From Kingella potus (lineage in GTDB: Bacteria; Pseudomonadota; Gammaproteobacteria; Burkholderiales; Neisseriaceae): 64,000 bases of DNA. The notes below the pieces were generated by a model. It was given only the letters and a program-made list of their open reading frames with translations. It ran no database searches and was not told the DNA's origin. The stretch covers positions 310,001 through 374,000 of the forward strand of contig NZ_UGJJ01000003.1 in the NCBI RefSeq assembly GCF_900451175.1. Reading direction: 5' to 3'. Each line of letters opens with the position of its first letter. Positions within the stretch are counted from its first letter, which is position 1. Of this stretch, positions 8,566-17,427 are shown piece after piece. The translations under genes were made by a program, and so were the position numbers.

Positions 8566-9291
8566 ATGGCAGGCCATAGCAAGTGGGCGAACATCCAGCA
8601 TAAAAAAGCCCGCGCCGATGCCCAGCGCGGCAAAATCTTTACCCGTCTGATTAAGGAAATCACTGTTGCCGCACGCTTGGGCGGCGGCGATCCGAACTCC
8701 AATCCGCGCCTGCGTCTGGCAATGGACAAGGCTTGGGATGCGAATATGCCCAAAGACAATGTGCAGCGCGCCATCGACAAAGGCACGGGCAATGTCGAGG
8801 GGGCGGAATACATCGAGCTGCGCTACGAGGGCTACGGCATCGGCGGTGCGGCTCTGATGGTGGACTGCATGACCGACAACAAAACCCGCACTGTCGCCGA
8901 TGTTCGCCATGCGTTTTCCAAAAACGGCGGCAATCTCGGCACCGACGGCTGCGTGGCGTTCAACTTCGTCCATCAGGGCTATCTGGTCTATACGGATGCC
9001 GACGAAGACGCGCTGATGGAAGCCGCGCTCGAAGCGGGGGCGGAAGATGTGCTGGCCGACGAAGAAGGCATTATCGAAGTCATCACCGCCCCCACCGACT
9101 GGGCGGGCGTGAAAGCCAAGCTCGAAGAGGCGGGTTTCAAATCGCAGGACGGCGACGTAACCATGCGTGCGCAAAACGAAACCGTACTTTCCGGCGAGGA
9201 TGCGGTAAAAATGCAGAAACTCATCGACGCGCTGGAAAACCTCGACGACGTGCAAAACGTTTATACCTCCGCCGTGTTGCAGCTCGACTGA
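8566..9291 (+). CDS. yebC: YebC/PmpR family protein
   Basis: A 241-residue member of the YebC/TACO1 family, known as transcriptional regulators or translation-assisting factors. It opens with the hallmark MAGHSKWANIQHKK, followed by RGKIFTRLIKEI and GGAALMVDCMTDNKTRT. Length is typical (about 240-250). The start at 8566 has AAAGGA at good distance; longer upstream extensions of the frame run through DUS repeats. A DUS-pair terminator follows within 3 bases. Confidence 0.95.
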   Translation: MAGHSKWANIQHKKARADAQRGKIFTRLIKEITVAARLGGGDPNSNPRLRLAMDKAWDANMPKDNVQRAIDKGTGNVEGAEYIELRYEGYGIGGAALMVDCMTDNKTRTVADVRHAFSKNGGNLGTDGCVAFNFVHQGYLVYTDADEDALMEAALEAGAEDVLADEEGIIEVITAPTDWAGVKAKLEEAGFKSQDGDVTMRAQNETVLSGEDAVKMQKLIDALENLDDVQNVYTSAVLQLD

Positions 9292-9293
9292 GC

Positions 9294-9335
9294 TTTTTCA
9301 GACGGCCTCCCTGCATCAGGATGCCGTCTGAAAAA
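9294..9335 (+). terminator. inverted DUS pair behind yebC
   Basis: TTTTTCAGACGGC (9294-9306) pairs with GCCGTCTGAAAAA (9323-9335). The second copy is the AT-DUS form (ATGCCGTCTGAA), rare in this window. Confidence 0.7.
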
Positions 9336-9459
9336 ACCGTTCGTATATGCAAACCGCGCTTTCGCAATGTTTTCAGACGGCCTTTATCCATCGGGGCCGT
9401 CTGAAAACACATCCGCACGCCGGTTTCCCTTTCCCATCAGTTTTACCGAAAGCAACACC

Positions 9460-10170
9460 ATGAAAGCCAAACGCCGCACCGCCCTCCTGCTGGCCGCCCT
9501 TGCCGCCGCCGCACAGGCCGAGCCTCTAAACTACAATGTCGTCGAATTTGCCGAAAGCGCGACCGTTGCCGTGCCGCACGACACCATGACCGCCGTGTTC
9601 GCCGTCCGCTCCGAAGCACGCGAGCGCGAAGCCGCCCACCGCGCCTTTGCCGCCAAACAGGCTGCTTTCGTACGCCGCACGCGCGGCCAATCCGCATTCA
9701 AAATCAGCGAATCCGGCCGCAACGTCTATCCCGTCTACCACTATCCGGGCAACCGCCGCGTGCTGTCGGGCTGGCAGGAATCGGTGGAATACACCATAGA
9801 AAGCCGGGATTTCGCCGCGCTCGGCCGCTTGGTCGAACAGTCGCGCCAGGAAACCGAAATACAAGACACCCGTTTCTCGCTCTCGATGCAGAAACGCCAT
9901 GCCGCCGTAGACGAAGCCGGCCGCACCGCCCTGCTGCGTTTCAAAGAACGCGCCGCCTCGCTGGCACAAACGCTGGGCTTTTCCGGCTACAAAATCGTCA
10001 GCCTGAAACTGGGCGAATTGGGCGATATGCCTGTGGCCATGCCCAAGGCTTACGCCGCTTCCGCAAGAATGGCGGCGGATTCCGCTCCTGCCGATATTCC
10101 GCCCGCCCCCGGCGTGGAAGATGTGCGCATCACGGTAAACGGATCGGTGCAGATGGACGGAGGGCAATAG
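9460..10170 (+). CDS. SIMPL domain (DUF541) periplasmic protein
   Basis: A 236-residue exported protein with a cleavable signal peptide (MKAKRRTALLLAALAAAAQA, cleavage before EP). The mature part fits the SIMPL/DUF541 family: an N-terminal strand region, VEYTIESRDFAALGRLVEQ, a helix KERAASLAQTLGFSGYKI, and a short C-terminal strand VRITVNGSVQM. Family members are periplasmic or outer-membrane proteins linked to stress; the function is unknown. The start at the signal peptide Met is preferred over an upstream in-frame ATG that lies in DUS sequence. Confidence 0.8.
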   Translation: MKAKRRTALLLAALAAAAQAEPLNYNVVEFAESATVAVPHDTMTAVFAVRSEAREREAAHRAFAAKQAAFVRRTRGQSAFKISESGRNVYPVYHYPGNRRVLSGWQESVEYTIESRDFAALGRLVEQSRQETEIQDTRFSLSMQKRHAAVDEAGRTALLRFKERAASLAQTLGFSGYKIVSLKLGELGDMPVAMPKAYAASARMAADSAPADIPPAPGVEDVRITVNGSVQMDGGQ

Positions 10171-10724
10171 CTGCTTTTCCACACCGTCCTGCCTTCCGCC
10201 TGAATCGGCGCAGCCGTTTTCCTTCTTTATGTTTGCGCAAACTGCAAACCGTCTGTGCGCCTGCGGAACAATGCACAACAAAGGCCGTCTGAAAATTTCA
10301 GACGGCCTTTGTTGTGCAAAAAACGGTTTCCGCCTTTTGTTTTTATAGTGGGAAAAATAAAAAATAGACAATTGCCCCGACAACGGAAAAGCGGATGGCG
10401 AGCCAGGGTGTGCCGCCCAAGCGACGCACGCGGTTTCAGAATACCTGCAAAACGAAAGAACGCGCACACTTTGGTGCGGCACACCCTGGCTGCCGTGCCA
10501 ACAGCATGGCGGATATTTCCGTGTTGCTTCACCATGACGTGAGGCCGTCTGAAAACACGGCTTCGGTGCGCCGCCACTCTGTTTCCGTGTTTTCAGACAG
10601 CCTCATCCTTTTCCCGACGCTTCATCCCTTTATACGTTTTTCTTCCAAGATTAGGCGCAATGGTTCTTTGTTGCCCGCCGCAGGGTCTTCCTATAATCGC
10701 GCCGTTGCTTACAGGAAATCTCCC
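10171..10724. repeat. intergenic repeats before cysG (DUS palindrome and REP pair)
   Basis: No gene is visible. A perfect palindrome lies at 10272-10318: 23-base arms around one central A, with a DUS in each arm and symmetrical flanks starting TGCACAACAA. A REP-like copy headed GCCAGGGTGTG follows at 10402-10433, and an inverted copy ending ACACCCTGGC at 10461-10490. A degenerate DUS and a TATAAT (10692-10697, weak -35) precede cysG. Confidence 0.75.
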
Positions 10725-12191
10725 ATGAACCATTTTCCCCTTTTTGCCGATTTGCGCGGCCGGCCCGTTTTACTGGTGGGCGGCGGCGCGGTGGCGGCAC
10801 GCAAGGCCGAGAGCCTGCTCAAAGCCGGTGCGCGGGTGCGCGTGGCGGCGGCAGAGCTGGGGGCGGCGATGACGGCTTTTCATCAGGCCGGCTGCGTGGA
10901 ATGGTCGGCGCGTACGTTTGACGACGCGCTTTTGGACGGCGTGTTTCTCGCCGTGGCCGCCACCGGCGACACCGCGCTCAACCGCCGTGTGTTTGCCGCC
11001 GCCGAGGCGCGTCAGAAGCCGGTAAACACGGTGGACGATGCCTCGCTGTGCAGCTTTATTTTCCCTGCAATGATAGACCGTGGCGACATCCAAATCGCGG
11101 TGTCCAGCGGCGGCAAAGCCCCCGTGCTGGCGCGGCTGGTGCGCGAGAAGCTCGAAGCCTTGCTGCCGCAGGGCTTGGGCGTGATGGCGGATTTGGCCGG
11201 ACGCTGGCGCAGCCGTGTCAAACAACGTTTGGACAGCATTACCCAACGCCGCCGCTTTTGGGAAAAACTGTTTGCCGATGCGGATTTCAGGCGTTTGTGC
11301 GAAAACAGCCGCACCGGCGAGGCCGAAACGCTGCTCGCCCGCTCGCTCGATGCGGGCGTAACGCGGCGCGGCAGCGTGGCTCTGGTGGGCGCGGGGCCGG
11401 GCGACGCGGGGCTGCTCACGCTCAAAGGCCTGCAAAAAATCCAGGCCGCCGATGTGGTGCTGTATGACGCGCTGGTTTCAGACGGCGTGTTGGAACTCAT
11501 CCGCCGCGATGCGGAAAAAATCTTTGTCGGCAAACGCGCCGGCGGCAAACGGGTGGCGCAGGAGGAAACCAACGCGCTGCTGGTGCGGCTGGCGCAGGAG
11601 GGCAAGCGGGTGGTGCGGCTCAAAGGCGGCGATCCGTTTGTATTCGGGCGCGGCGGCGAGGAATTGGAAACGCTGGCGGCGGCGGGGATTGCGTTTGAAG
11701 TGGTGCCCGGCATCACTGCCGCCCTCGGCGCAACCGCCTACGCGGGCATCCCGCTCACCCACCGCGACCACGCCCAGTCGGCGATGTTTGTAACCGGCCA
11801 TGTACAGCCCGACGGCAAAGCCCTGAACTGGAAAACGCTGGCGCAGGGGCGGCAGACGCTGGTGGTGTATATGGGCGCAATCCGCGCCGCCGAGCTGGCC
11901 GCCGCCCTGCTCGAACACGGCCGCAGCCCCGACACGCCCGCCGCCGTTATCAGCAGAGGCACGCAGCCGCAGCAGCGGGTCAGCACCGGCACGCTGGCCA
12001 ACCTGCCCGCGCTGGCCGCCGCCGCCGAATCCCCCGCGCTGATTGTCATAGGAGAAACCGTTGCCCTACGCCGAAAACTCGACTGGTTTGGCAAAACCGC
12101 CGAACGCAAACCGCACCGCTTCCGACAGGAATACTTTTATGCTGCGCCCGCAACTGTGGACGATACCTGCACCGCCGCCGCCGGTTTATGA
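10725..12191 (+). CDS. cysG: siroheme synthase CysG
   Basis: Bifunctional enzyme (488 residues) making siroheme, the prosthetic group of sulfite reductase. The N-terminal precorrin-2 dehydrogenase/ferrochelatase domain begins LLVGGGAVAARKAE. The C-terminal uroporphyrinogen-III methyltransferase (SUMT) domain shows VGAGPGDAGLLTLKG, the P-loop-like GGDPFVFGRGGEE and PGITAALGATAYAGIPLTHR. The ATG at 10725 follows AGGAAA. It is first in a sulfate-assimilation cluster and overlaps cysH by 53 bp. Confidence 0.96.
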   Translation: MNHFPLFADLRGRPVLLVGGGAVAARKAESLLKAGARVRVAAAELGAAMTAFHQAGCVEWSARTFDDALLDGVFLAVAATGDTALNRRVFAAAEARQKPVNTVDDASLCSFIFPAMIDRGDIQIAVSSGGKAPVLARLVREKLEALLPQGLGVMADLAGRWRSRVKQRLDSITQRRRFWEKLFADADFRRLCENSRTGEAETLLARSLDAGVTRRGSVALVGAGPGDAGLLTLKGLQKIQAADVVLYDALVSDGVLELIRRDAEKIFVGKRAGGKRVAQEETNALLVRLAQEGKRVVRLKGGDPFVFGRGGEELETLAAAGIAFEVVPGITAALGATAYAGIPLTHRDHAQSAMFVTGHVQPDGKALNWKTLAQGRQTLVVYMGAIRAAELAAALLEHGRSPDTPAAVISRGTQPQQRVSTGTLANLPALAAAAESPALIVIGETVALRRKLDWFGKTAERKPHRFRQEYFYAAPATVDDTCTAAAGL

Positions 12192-12867
12192 CGCGCTGGA
12201 CGCAAAAACCGACAGCCTGCGCCGCCGCCTTATCCGAGCCGCCGCCGCACATCAAAACGTAAAACTGGCCAGCAGCCTGGCAGTGGAAGACATGGCCGTT
12301 ACCCACATCATCGCCGAAGAAAAGCTGCCGATTGCCGTGTTTACTTTGCAGACAGGCCGTCTGAACGCCGAAACGCTCGCGCTGATTGATGAAGTGCAAC
12401 GGCGTTATCCCGATTTGGATTTCCGCTGCTACACGCCCGATGCCGGCGAAGTGTCCGGCTATGTTGCCCGCCACGGCGCAAATGCCTTTTACGACAGCGT
12501 GGAGCTGCGGCGCGAGTGCTGCCGCATCCGCAAAATCGAGCCGCTCAACCGCGCACTGGCCGACGCGGACGCATGGCTGACCGGCCAGCGGCGCGGGCAG
12601 TCGGTAACGCGCTCGGAGCTGGCCTTTGCCGAAACCGACACCCAGCGCGGCATTGCCAAATACAACCCGATTTTCGACTGGACGGAAAACGACGTGTGGG
12701 CCTTTGTCCTGCGGCACGAAATCCCCTACAACGCCCTCTACCGCCGAGGCTATCCCAGCATAGGCTGCGAACCCTGCACCATGCCCGTAAAGGCCGGCGA
12801 AGACATCCGCGCCGGACGTTGGTGGTGGGAAAGCCGCGACAGCAAAGAATGCGGGCTGCACAAATAA
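12139..12867 (+). CDS. cysH: assimilatory adenylylsulfate (APS) reductase, CysH
   Basis: Thioredoxin-dependent reduction of activated sulfate to sulfite. The 242-residue protein has two cysteine pairs, ECCRIRK and GCEPCT, that bind a [4Fe-4S] cluster in APS-type reductases and are absent from E. coli-type PAPS reductases; the catalytic Cys lies in the C-terminal KECGLHK. APS is therefore the likely substrate, and no APS kinase (cysC) is seen nearby. The start at MLRPQLW (12139) has CAGGAA upstream; it lies within the end of cysG, implying coupling. A DUS within the gene encodes GRLNAE. Confidence 0.94.
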   Translation: MLRPQLWTIPAPPPPVYDALDAKTDSLRRRLIRAAAAHQNVKLASSLAVEDMAVTHIIAEEKLPIAVFTLQTGRLNAETLALIDEVQRRYPDLDFRCYTPDAGEVSGYVARHGANAFYDSVELRRECCRIRKIEPLNRALADADAWLTGQRRGQSVTRSELAFAETDTQRGIAKYNPIFDWTENDVWAFVLRHEIPYNALYRRGYPSIGCEPCTMPVKAGEDIRAGRWWWESRDSKECGLHK

Positions 12868-12976
12868 AGGCCGTCTGAAAACGGAAATATGCGGCCGGAA
12901 ACACCCTCCGCCGCACATTCCGCAACAGCCGCAGAGGCCGTCTGAAAACCCGAAACCACCCAAAGAAAGCCAAACC

Positions 12977-13891
12977 ATGAGCCTGCAAAACAACCATCTC
13001 GACTGGCTGGAAGCCGAGTCGGTGTACATCATCCGCGAAGTGATTGCCAACGCCAAAAATCCCGCGCTGCTGTTTTCCGGCGGCAAAGATTCCGTCGTGC
13101 TGCTTGCGCTGGCGGTAAAAGCCTTCAAAATCGAAGGCCGCGCCCTGAAACTGCCGTTTAAGCTGCTGCACATCGACACCGGCCACAACTATCCCGAAGT
13201 CATCCGCTTCCGCGACGAAACCGCCGCCGCAACAGGCGTGGAACTCGTCGTCGGCAGCGTGGAAGCATCCATAAAGAAAGGCACGGTGGTCTTGCGCCGC
13301 GAAACCGATTCGCGCAATGCCGCACAAGCCGTTACGCTGGTGGAAGCCATCGAAGAAAACGGCTTCGACGCACTGATGGGCGGCGCGCGGCGCGACGAAG
13401 AAAAAGCCCGCGCCAAAGAGCGCATCTTCTCGTTCCGCGACGAATTCGGCCAATGGGATCCGAAAAACCAACGCCCCGAGCTTTGGGACCTGTACAACAC
13501 ACGGCTGTTCCCCGGCGAAAACATGCGCGTGTTCCCGATTTCCAACTGGACGGAACTCGACATCTGGCAATACATCGAACGCGAAAACCTCGCCCTGCCG
13601 CCGATTTACTACGCCCACGAACGCGAAGTGGTCGAACGCGGCGGCCTGCTCGTCCCCGTAACGCCGCTCACCCCCAAGCGCGAAGGCGAAACCGCACACA
13701 TCCGCAGCGTGCGTTTCCGCACCGTGGGCGACATCTCCTGCACCTGCCCCGTGGCCAGCACCGCCGCCACACCCGCCGACATCGTGGCCGAAACCGCCGC
13801 CGCCACCATCTCCGAACGCAGCGCGACCCGCATGGACGACCGCGTCTCCGAAGCCGCCATGGAAGAACGCAAAAAACAGGGATATTTCTAA
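12977..13891 (+). CDS. cysD: sulfate adenylyltransferase subunit 2
   Basis: PP-loop subunit of heterodimeric ATP sulfurylase, forming APS from ATP and sulfate. The 304-residue length is typical. The PP-loop SGGKDS lies at residues 34-39; HIDTGHNYPEVI and GGARRDEEKARAKERIFS are family motifs. It stands about 110 bp behind cysH, with two direct DUS copies in the gap, and ahead of its partner cysN. Confidence 0.97.
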   Translation: MSLQNNHLDWLEAESVYIIREVIANAKNPALLFSGGKDSVVLLALAVKAFKIEGRALKLPFKLLHIDTGHNYPEVIRFRDETAAATGVELVVGSVEASIKKGTVVLRRETDSRNAAQAVTLVEAIEENGFDALMGGARRDEEKARAKERIFSFRDEFGQWDPKNQRPELWDLYNTRLFPGENMRVFPISNWTELDIWQYIERENLALPPIYYAHEREVVERGGLLVPVTPLTPKREGETAHIRSVRFRTVGDISCTCPVASTAATPADIVAETAAATISERSATRMDDRVSEAAMEERKKQGYF

Positions 13892-13987
13892 CACTCCCGC
13901 CAAAAGCCGCCGCACAAACAAACAATCTTTCAGACGGCCTCCAACCATCCGCAGGCCGTCTGAAAACCCTAAAAAAGGAAACCCGCC

Positions 13988-15295
13988 ATGACCGCACCCG
14001 TACTCCGTTTCATCACCGCCGGCAGCGTGGATGACGGCAAATCCACCCTCATCGGCCGCCTGCTCTACGACAGCAAAACCCTGCTGTCCGACCATGCCGC
14101 CAAGCTCGAAGCCGCCGCGCAAAACGGCCAAACCCCCGACTTCGCCGCCCTCACCGACGGCCTCGCCGCCGAACGCGAGCAAGGCATCACCATCGATGTC
14201 GCCTACCGCTACTTCGCCACCCCGCGCCGCAAATTCATCATCGCCGACACCCCGGGACACGAACAATACACCCGCAACATGGTAACAGGCGCATCCACCG
14301 CCGATGCCGCCGTCGTCCTCATCGACGCAACCCGCGTAAACTTTGCCGGCTCCGACGGCACCGCCGCACTGCTGCCGCAAACCAAACGCCACAGCGCGAT
14401 ACTGAAACTCCTGGGCACCCCGCACATCATCGCCGCCGTCAACAAACTCGACCTGGTCGGCTTCGACGAAAACCTGTACGGCAAAATCACCGCCGCCTAC
14501 CGCAGCCTTGCCGCACAGCTCGGCATCAGCGCACAAATCCACTTCATCCCCATCAGCGCATTGGGCGGCGACAACATCGTAAACCGCAGCACCAACACCT
14601 CCTGGTATCAGGGCGACGCACTGCTGCCCCTGCTCGAAAACCTGCCCGCACGCGAAAGCAGCAGCGAAAACCTGCCCGCCCATTTCCCCGTGCAGCGCGT
14701 ATTGCGCCAAGACGGCAGCAGCAGCGACGACTTCCGAGGCTATCAGGGACGGCTCGAAGCAGGCCGTCTGAAAACGGGAGACGCAGTCAGAATCCTGCCC
14801 ACAGGCGCAACCGCCCGCATTGCCGCGATTTACGGCATCAACGGCCGCACCGACACCGCCCGCGCAGGCGACGCACTCACCCTCACGCTCGATGCCGACA
14901 TCGGCATATCGCGCGGTGACACCATCGTATCCGCCGCCAACCCCACCCTGCCGCAACAAAAAATCGAAGCCGCGCTGTGCTGGTTTGACGACACCCCGCT
15001 CAACCCCGCCCGCCGCTATCTCCTGAAACACACCACCCACACCGCCCCCGCCAAAATCAAAGCCGTGCGCCATGTGTGGGACGTAAACACCCTGCGTGCG
15101 GGACAGGCCGACACCCTGCAAACCAACGACATCGGCCTGGTCGAAATCGCCCTGCAACAACCCATCGCCGCCACCGCCTACGCCGCCAACCCCGCCACCG
15201 GCGCGTTCATCCTCATCGACGAAGCCACCAACCACACCGCCGCCGCAGGCATGATACGCATCGCCGACTCCGGAGCGGACAGGTTTGCGATTTAA
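13988..15295 (+). CDS. cysN: sulfate adenylyltransferase subunit 1 (GTPase)
   Basis: EF-Tu-like GTPase that drives APS synthesis by CysD. The P-loop GSVDDGKS (about 12-19), DTPGHEQYTRNM (G3) and NKLDL (G4) are intact. At 435 residues it lacks the APS-kinase domain of CysN/C fusions, consistent with the Fe-S APS reductase encoded upstream. An internal DUS encodes GRLKTGD. It ends the cluster; cysJ is about 17 kb away and cysI is not in the window. Confidence 0.96.
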   Translation: MTAPVLRFITAGSVDDGKSTLIGRLLYDSKTLLSDHAAKLEAAAQNGQTPDFAALTDGLAAEREQGITIDVAYRYFATPRRKFIIADTPGHEQYTRNMVTGASTADAAVVLIDATRVNFAGSDGTAALLPQTKRHSAILKLLGTPHIIAAVNKLDLVGFDENLYGKITAAYRSLAAQLGISAQIHFIPISALGGDNIVNRSTNTSWYQGDALLPLLENLPARESSSENLPAHFPVQRVLRQDGSSSDDFRGYQGRLEAGRLKTGDAVRILPTGATARIAAIYGINGRTDTARAGDALTLTLDADIGISRGDTIVSAANPTLPQQKIEAALCWFDDTPLNPARRYLLKHTTHTAPAKIKAVRHVWDVNTLRAGQADTLQTNDIGLVEIALQQPIAATAYAANPATGAFILIDEATNHTAAAGMIRIADSGADRFAI

Positions 15296-16096
15296 AGGGT
15301 ACAGACCGAAAACGCCCGGCGGATTTCAGACGGCCTTTTTTGACGGTTCAAACAACATTTGAGGCCGTCTGAAACTTTGGGGAACAGGTAGGGTGTGTGG
15401 TACAGCCACGCACGCGGTTTTGAATACACGGCTTTGGACAGAACAATGCCCGTCAGCCGTAAAGCATTATTGATGTACAAATACAAGAGAGGCCGTCTGA
15501 AAGATTGTTTTCAGACGGCCTCTTCTGTGGTGCGGGCGGTGTTTCAGCCAAGCTGAAAACAGGTAGCTTGGGTTGCCAAACCCAACGGATGCAGACTGGT
15601 TGGGGGTATCGGAGAAAGACCCAGGCTGCGGCAGCTTGAAAAATCGGAATATGTGCGGAGTATTCGGCAAACGCGTGCGTGGCTGTGCCACACACCCTAC
15701 GCCTGCTTTTTTAAGCTGCAAACAACGTTTAAGGCCGTCTGAAAATTTGGAGGAACAAGTAGGGTGTGTGGCACAGCCACGCACGCGGTTTTGAATACAC
15801 GGCTTTGGACAGAACAATGCCCGTCAGCCGTAAAGCATTATTGATGTACAAATACAAGAGAGGCCGTCTGAAAGATTGTTTTCAGACGGCCTCTTCTGTG
15901 GTGCGGGCGGTGTTTCAGGCTGCCTGAAAACAGGTAGGTCGGATTCTTGCATCCGATACAATGCGGGGATGCGCGGTAACGGCGAGTATTTCAGACGGCC
16001 TTAGATGGTTTTGTCGGATACAAGTATCCAACCTACACCGGCTACGGCTTTTCGGTTTCAGACGACCTTATAGACCGCCTGAAAACAGGTGGGCGG
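15296..16096. repeat. duplicated REP/DUS spacer between cysN and fic
   Basis: No coding gene is visible. A block of about 197 bp (15351-15547) recurs at 15721-15918 with an offset of about 371 bp and few differences; each copy has a REP (15388-15417 and 15759-15788) and an inverted DUS pair. An oppositely oriented REP lies at 15672-15700. A second palindrome type follows: GTAGGTCGGATTC/GCATCCGA at 15934-15960, and its mirror ending ACCTAC at 16012-16036. Exact variant uptake sequences are present: AGGCTGCCTGAA at 15917 and the complement of AGGTCGTCTGAA at 16057. Confidence 0.85.
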
Positions 16097-16639
16097 CTAA
16101 TCGGGCTGCTCGTAATAATAGGACTGATCGATGCCTTTCATAAACACTTCGCGGCTGTCGGTTTGGTCGGTAAGGGCGTTTTGCAGCAGGAAGCTGATTT
16201 CCAAATCGTTCACAGGGCTGCGCTCCATTGCTTGCAGGTAAAGGCACTTGTCCACGCGCTGCCAGTCCGCCACTTTGCCGAGACGCTTTCTCAAAATCAA
16301 ATCCAGCCAGATGCGTGTAGCGCGGCCGTTACCCTCCAAAAAGGGATGGATGACATTCATTTCCACGTATTTGTCAATGATTTCGTCAAAACTGTTTTCC
16401 GGCATTTTTTCCACCGCATCCAGCGCGGCGCGTAAATAAAGCGCGTTGGCAAAACGGAAATTGCCTTTGGAAATATTCTGCTCGCGGATTTGCCCCGCAA
16501 ACGGATACAGGCCGCCAAACAGGTGGCGGTGGATGTCTTGCAAACCTTTGGCCGTACCGACTTCAAGGCGGTGGATTTTGCCTGAGTCGTACAGATCATA
16601 AGCACGCAGTTTGCTTTGACGGTCGGTATCTTGGGGCAT
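16097..16639 (-). CDS. class III Fic (AMPylation) domain protein
   Basis: A 180-residue single-domain Fic protein. The catalytic motif HPFLEGNGRATR is complete: His accepts the target hydroxyl proton and the Arg residues hold ATP phosphates. Fic enzymes transfer AMP from ATP to a target hydroxyl. At the C-terminus SYYYE matches the (S/T)xxxE inhibitory motif of class III Fic proteins such as N. meningitidis NmFic, which self-inhibit by oligomerising; the next residue is Gln instead of the usual Gly/Asn. No antitoxin gene is adjacent, as expected for class III. It stands alone between repeat spacers. Confidence 0.9.
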   Translation of the reverse strand: MPQDTDRQSKLRAYDLYDSGKIHRLEVGTAKGLQDIHRHLFGGLYPFAGQIREQNISKGNFRFANALYLRAALDAVEKMPENSFDEIIDKYVEMNVIHPFLEGNGRATRIWLDLILRKRLGKVADWQRVDKCLYLQAMERSPVNDLEISFLLQNALTDQTDSREVFMKGIDQSYYYEQPD

Positions 16640-16938
16640 ACGGGTTTTCTCGTTGGGCGTGGATTGGTGAGGTTTTCAGACGGCTTTCAGGCAGGTCGGA
16701 TTCTTGAATCCGACACAATGCGGGAATGTGAGAGAATGGTAAGTGTTTCAGACGGCCTTACTGTTTTCAGCAGGCAAACCCAACAAAACGGATGGATTTA
16801 CGGTTTTGTTGGGTCTTGACCCAACCTACGCTTGCTGAAAGGAAAGTTTCAGACGGCATTGGAACAGAAGCTCGAACACCGCGTACGTGCGTACTGCATA
16901 AACCCTACGCATGGAATTAGGTTTTATGCGGGCTACGG
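16640..16938. repeat. spacer with REP-type palindromes upstream of fic
   Basis: No gene is visible. It holds GCAGGTCGGATTC paired with GAATCCGAC (16691-16715), GTTGGGTC paired with GACCCAACCTAC (16808-16829), a degenerate REP near 16881-16909, AG-DUS copies, and an exact AT-DUS complement at 16848-16859. Confidence 0.7.
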
Positions 16939-17409
16939 CTAAATTGATAACTCCGTTTGACCAATAATACTTTTTCTAATCTCAATATCTTTTGAATTAA
17001 TGACCAAGTTATTAAATTTATTTTTATACTTAGTCTCAATTGCATATTTAATTTTCTCTGCAGTACTTTTATCACCTTTATATAGCGTAATATGTGGATT
17101 AAATCCAAACTTTTTTCTAGGAAAATCAGGTTTGTCCCACACAGTCTTTAATGCTGGTGCTTTAATTTTAAAAATACAAAAGTATATATTACCAAATTCA
17201 AGTATATCTAACTCAGAAACGCCTATTGATATACTATCCGTGATCATTTTAACTTTATTAATAGTTGATTGATTAAAGCGTTTTTGCGGGCCACGAATAG
17301 TAATGTGCGGGAATTTAGGTATTGCATTAAGATGATTTTTTCGTAACTCATCAAATAAATAATTTATTTCTGTATTATTTATATTCAATACAAGTACTTT
17401 GTTTTTCAT
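16939..17409 (-). CDS. 2H phosphoesterase (2'-5' RNA ligase-like) protein
   Basis: A 156-residue protein with two HxT motifs in family spacing, PHITIRGP (about residue 34) and PHITLYKG (about 104), the paired catalytic histidines of the 2H phosphoesterase/LigT superfamily. Members cleave or ligate 2',5'-linked or 2',3'-cyclic nucleotides. I start at MKNKVLVL (17409), which has GAGGT upstream; an earlier ATG at 17421 is possible. It begins 18 bp behind the nucleotidyltransferase stop and clearly shares its operon. Base composition is strongly AT-rich and unlike the GC-rich neighbours, pointing to horizontal transfer. Confidence 0.8.
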   Translation of the reverse strand: MKNKVLVLNINNTEINYLFDELRKNHLNAIPKFPHITIRGPQKRFNQSTINKVKMITDSISIGVSELDILEFGNIYFCIFKIKAPALKTVWDKPDFPRKKFGFNPHITLYKGDKSTAEKIKYAIETKYKNKFNNLVINSKDIEIRKSIIGQTELSI

Positions 17410-17427
17410 GACATACCTCATAGCTAA

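Noticed and set aside
10341..10370. Correia/NEMIS element suggested by TATAGTGG
   Set aside because: Only the first eight bases fit; the rest of the Correia terminal repeat and an opposite end are missing.
12545..15235. A very long minus-strand open frame (896 codons) opposite cysH-cysD-cysN
   Set aside because: Antisense shadow of GC-rich genes with clear families; composition is Gly/Ala/Val/Phe-rich without motifs, and no start signal.
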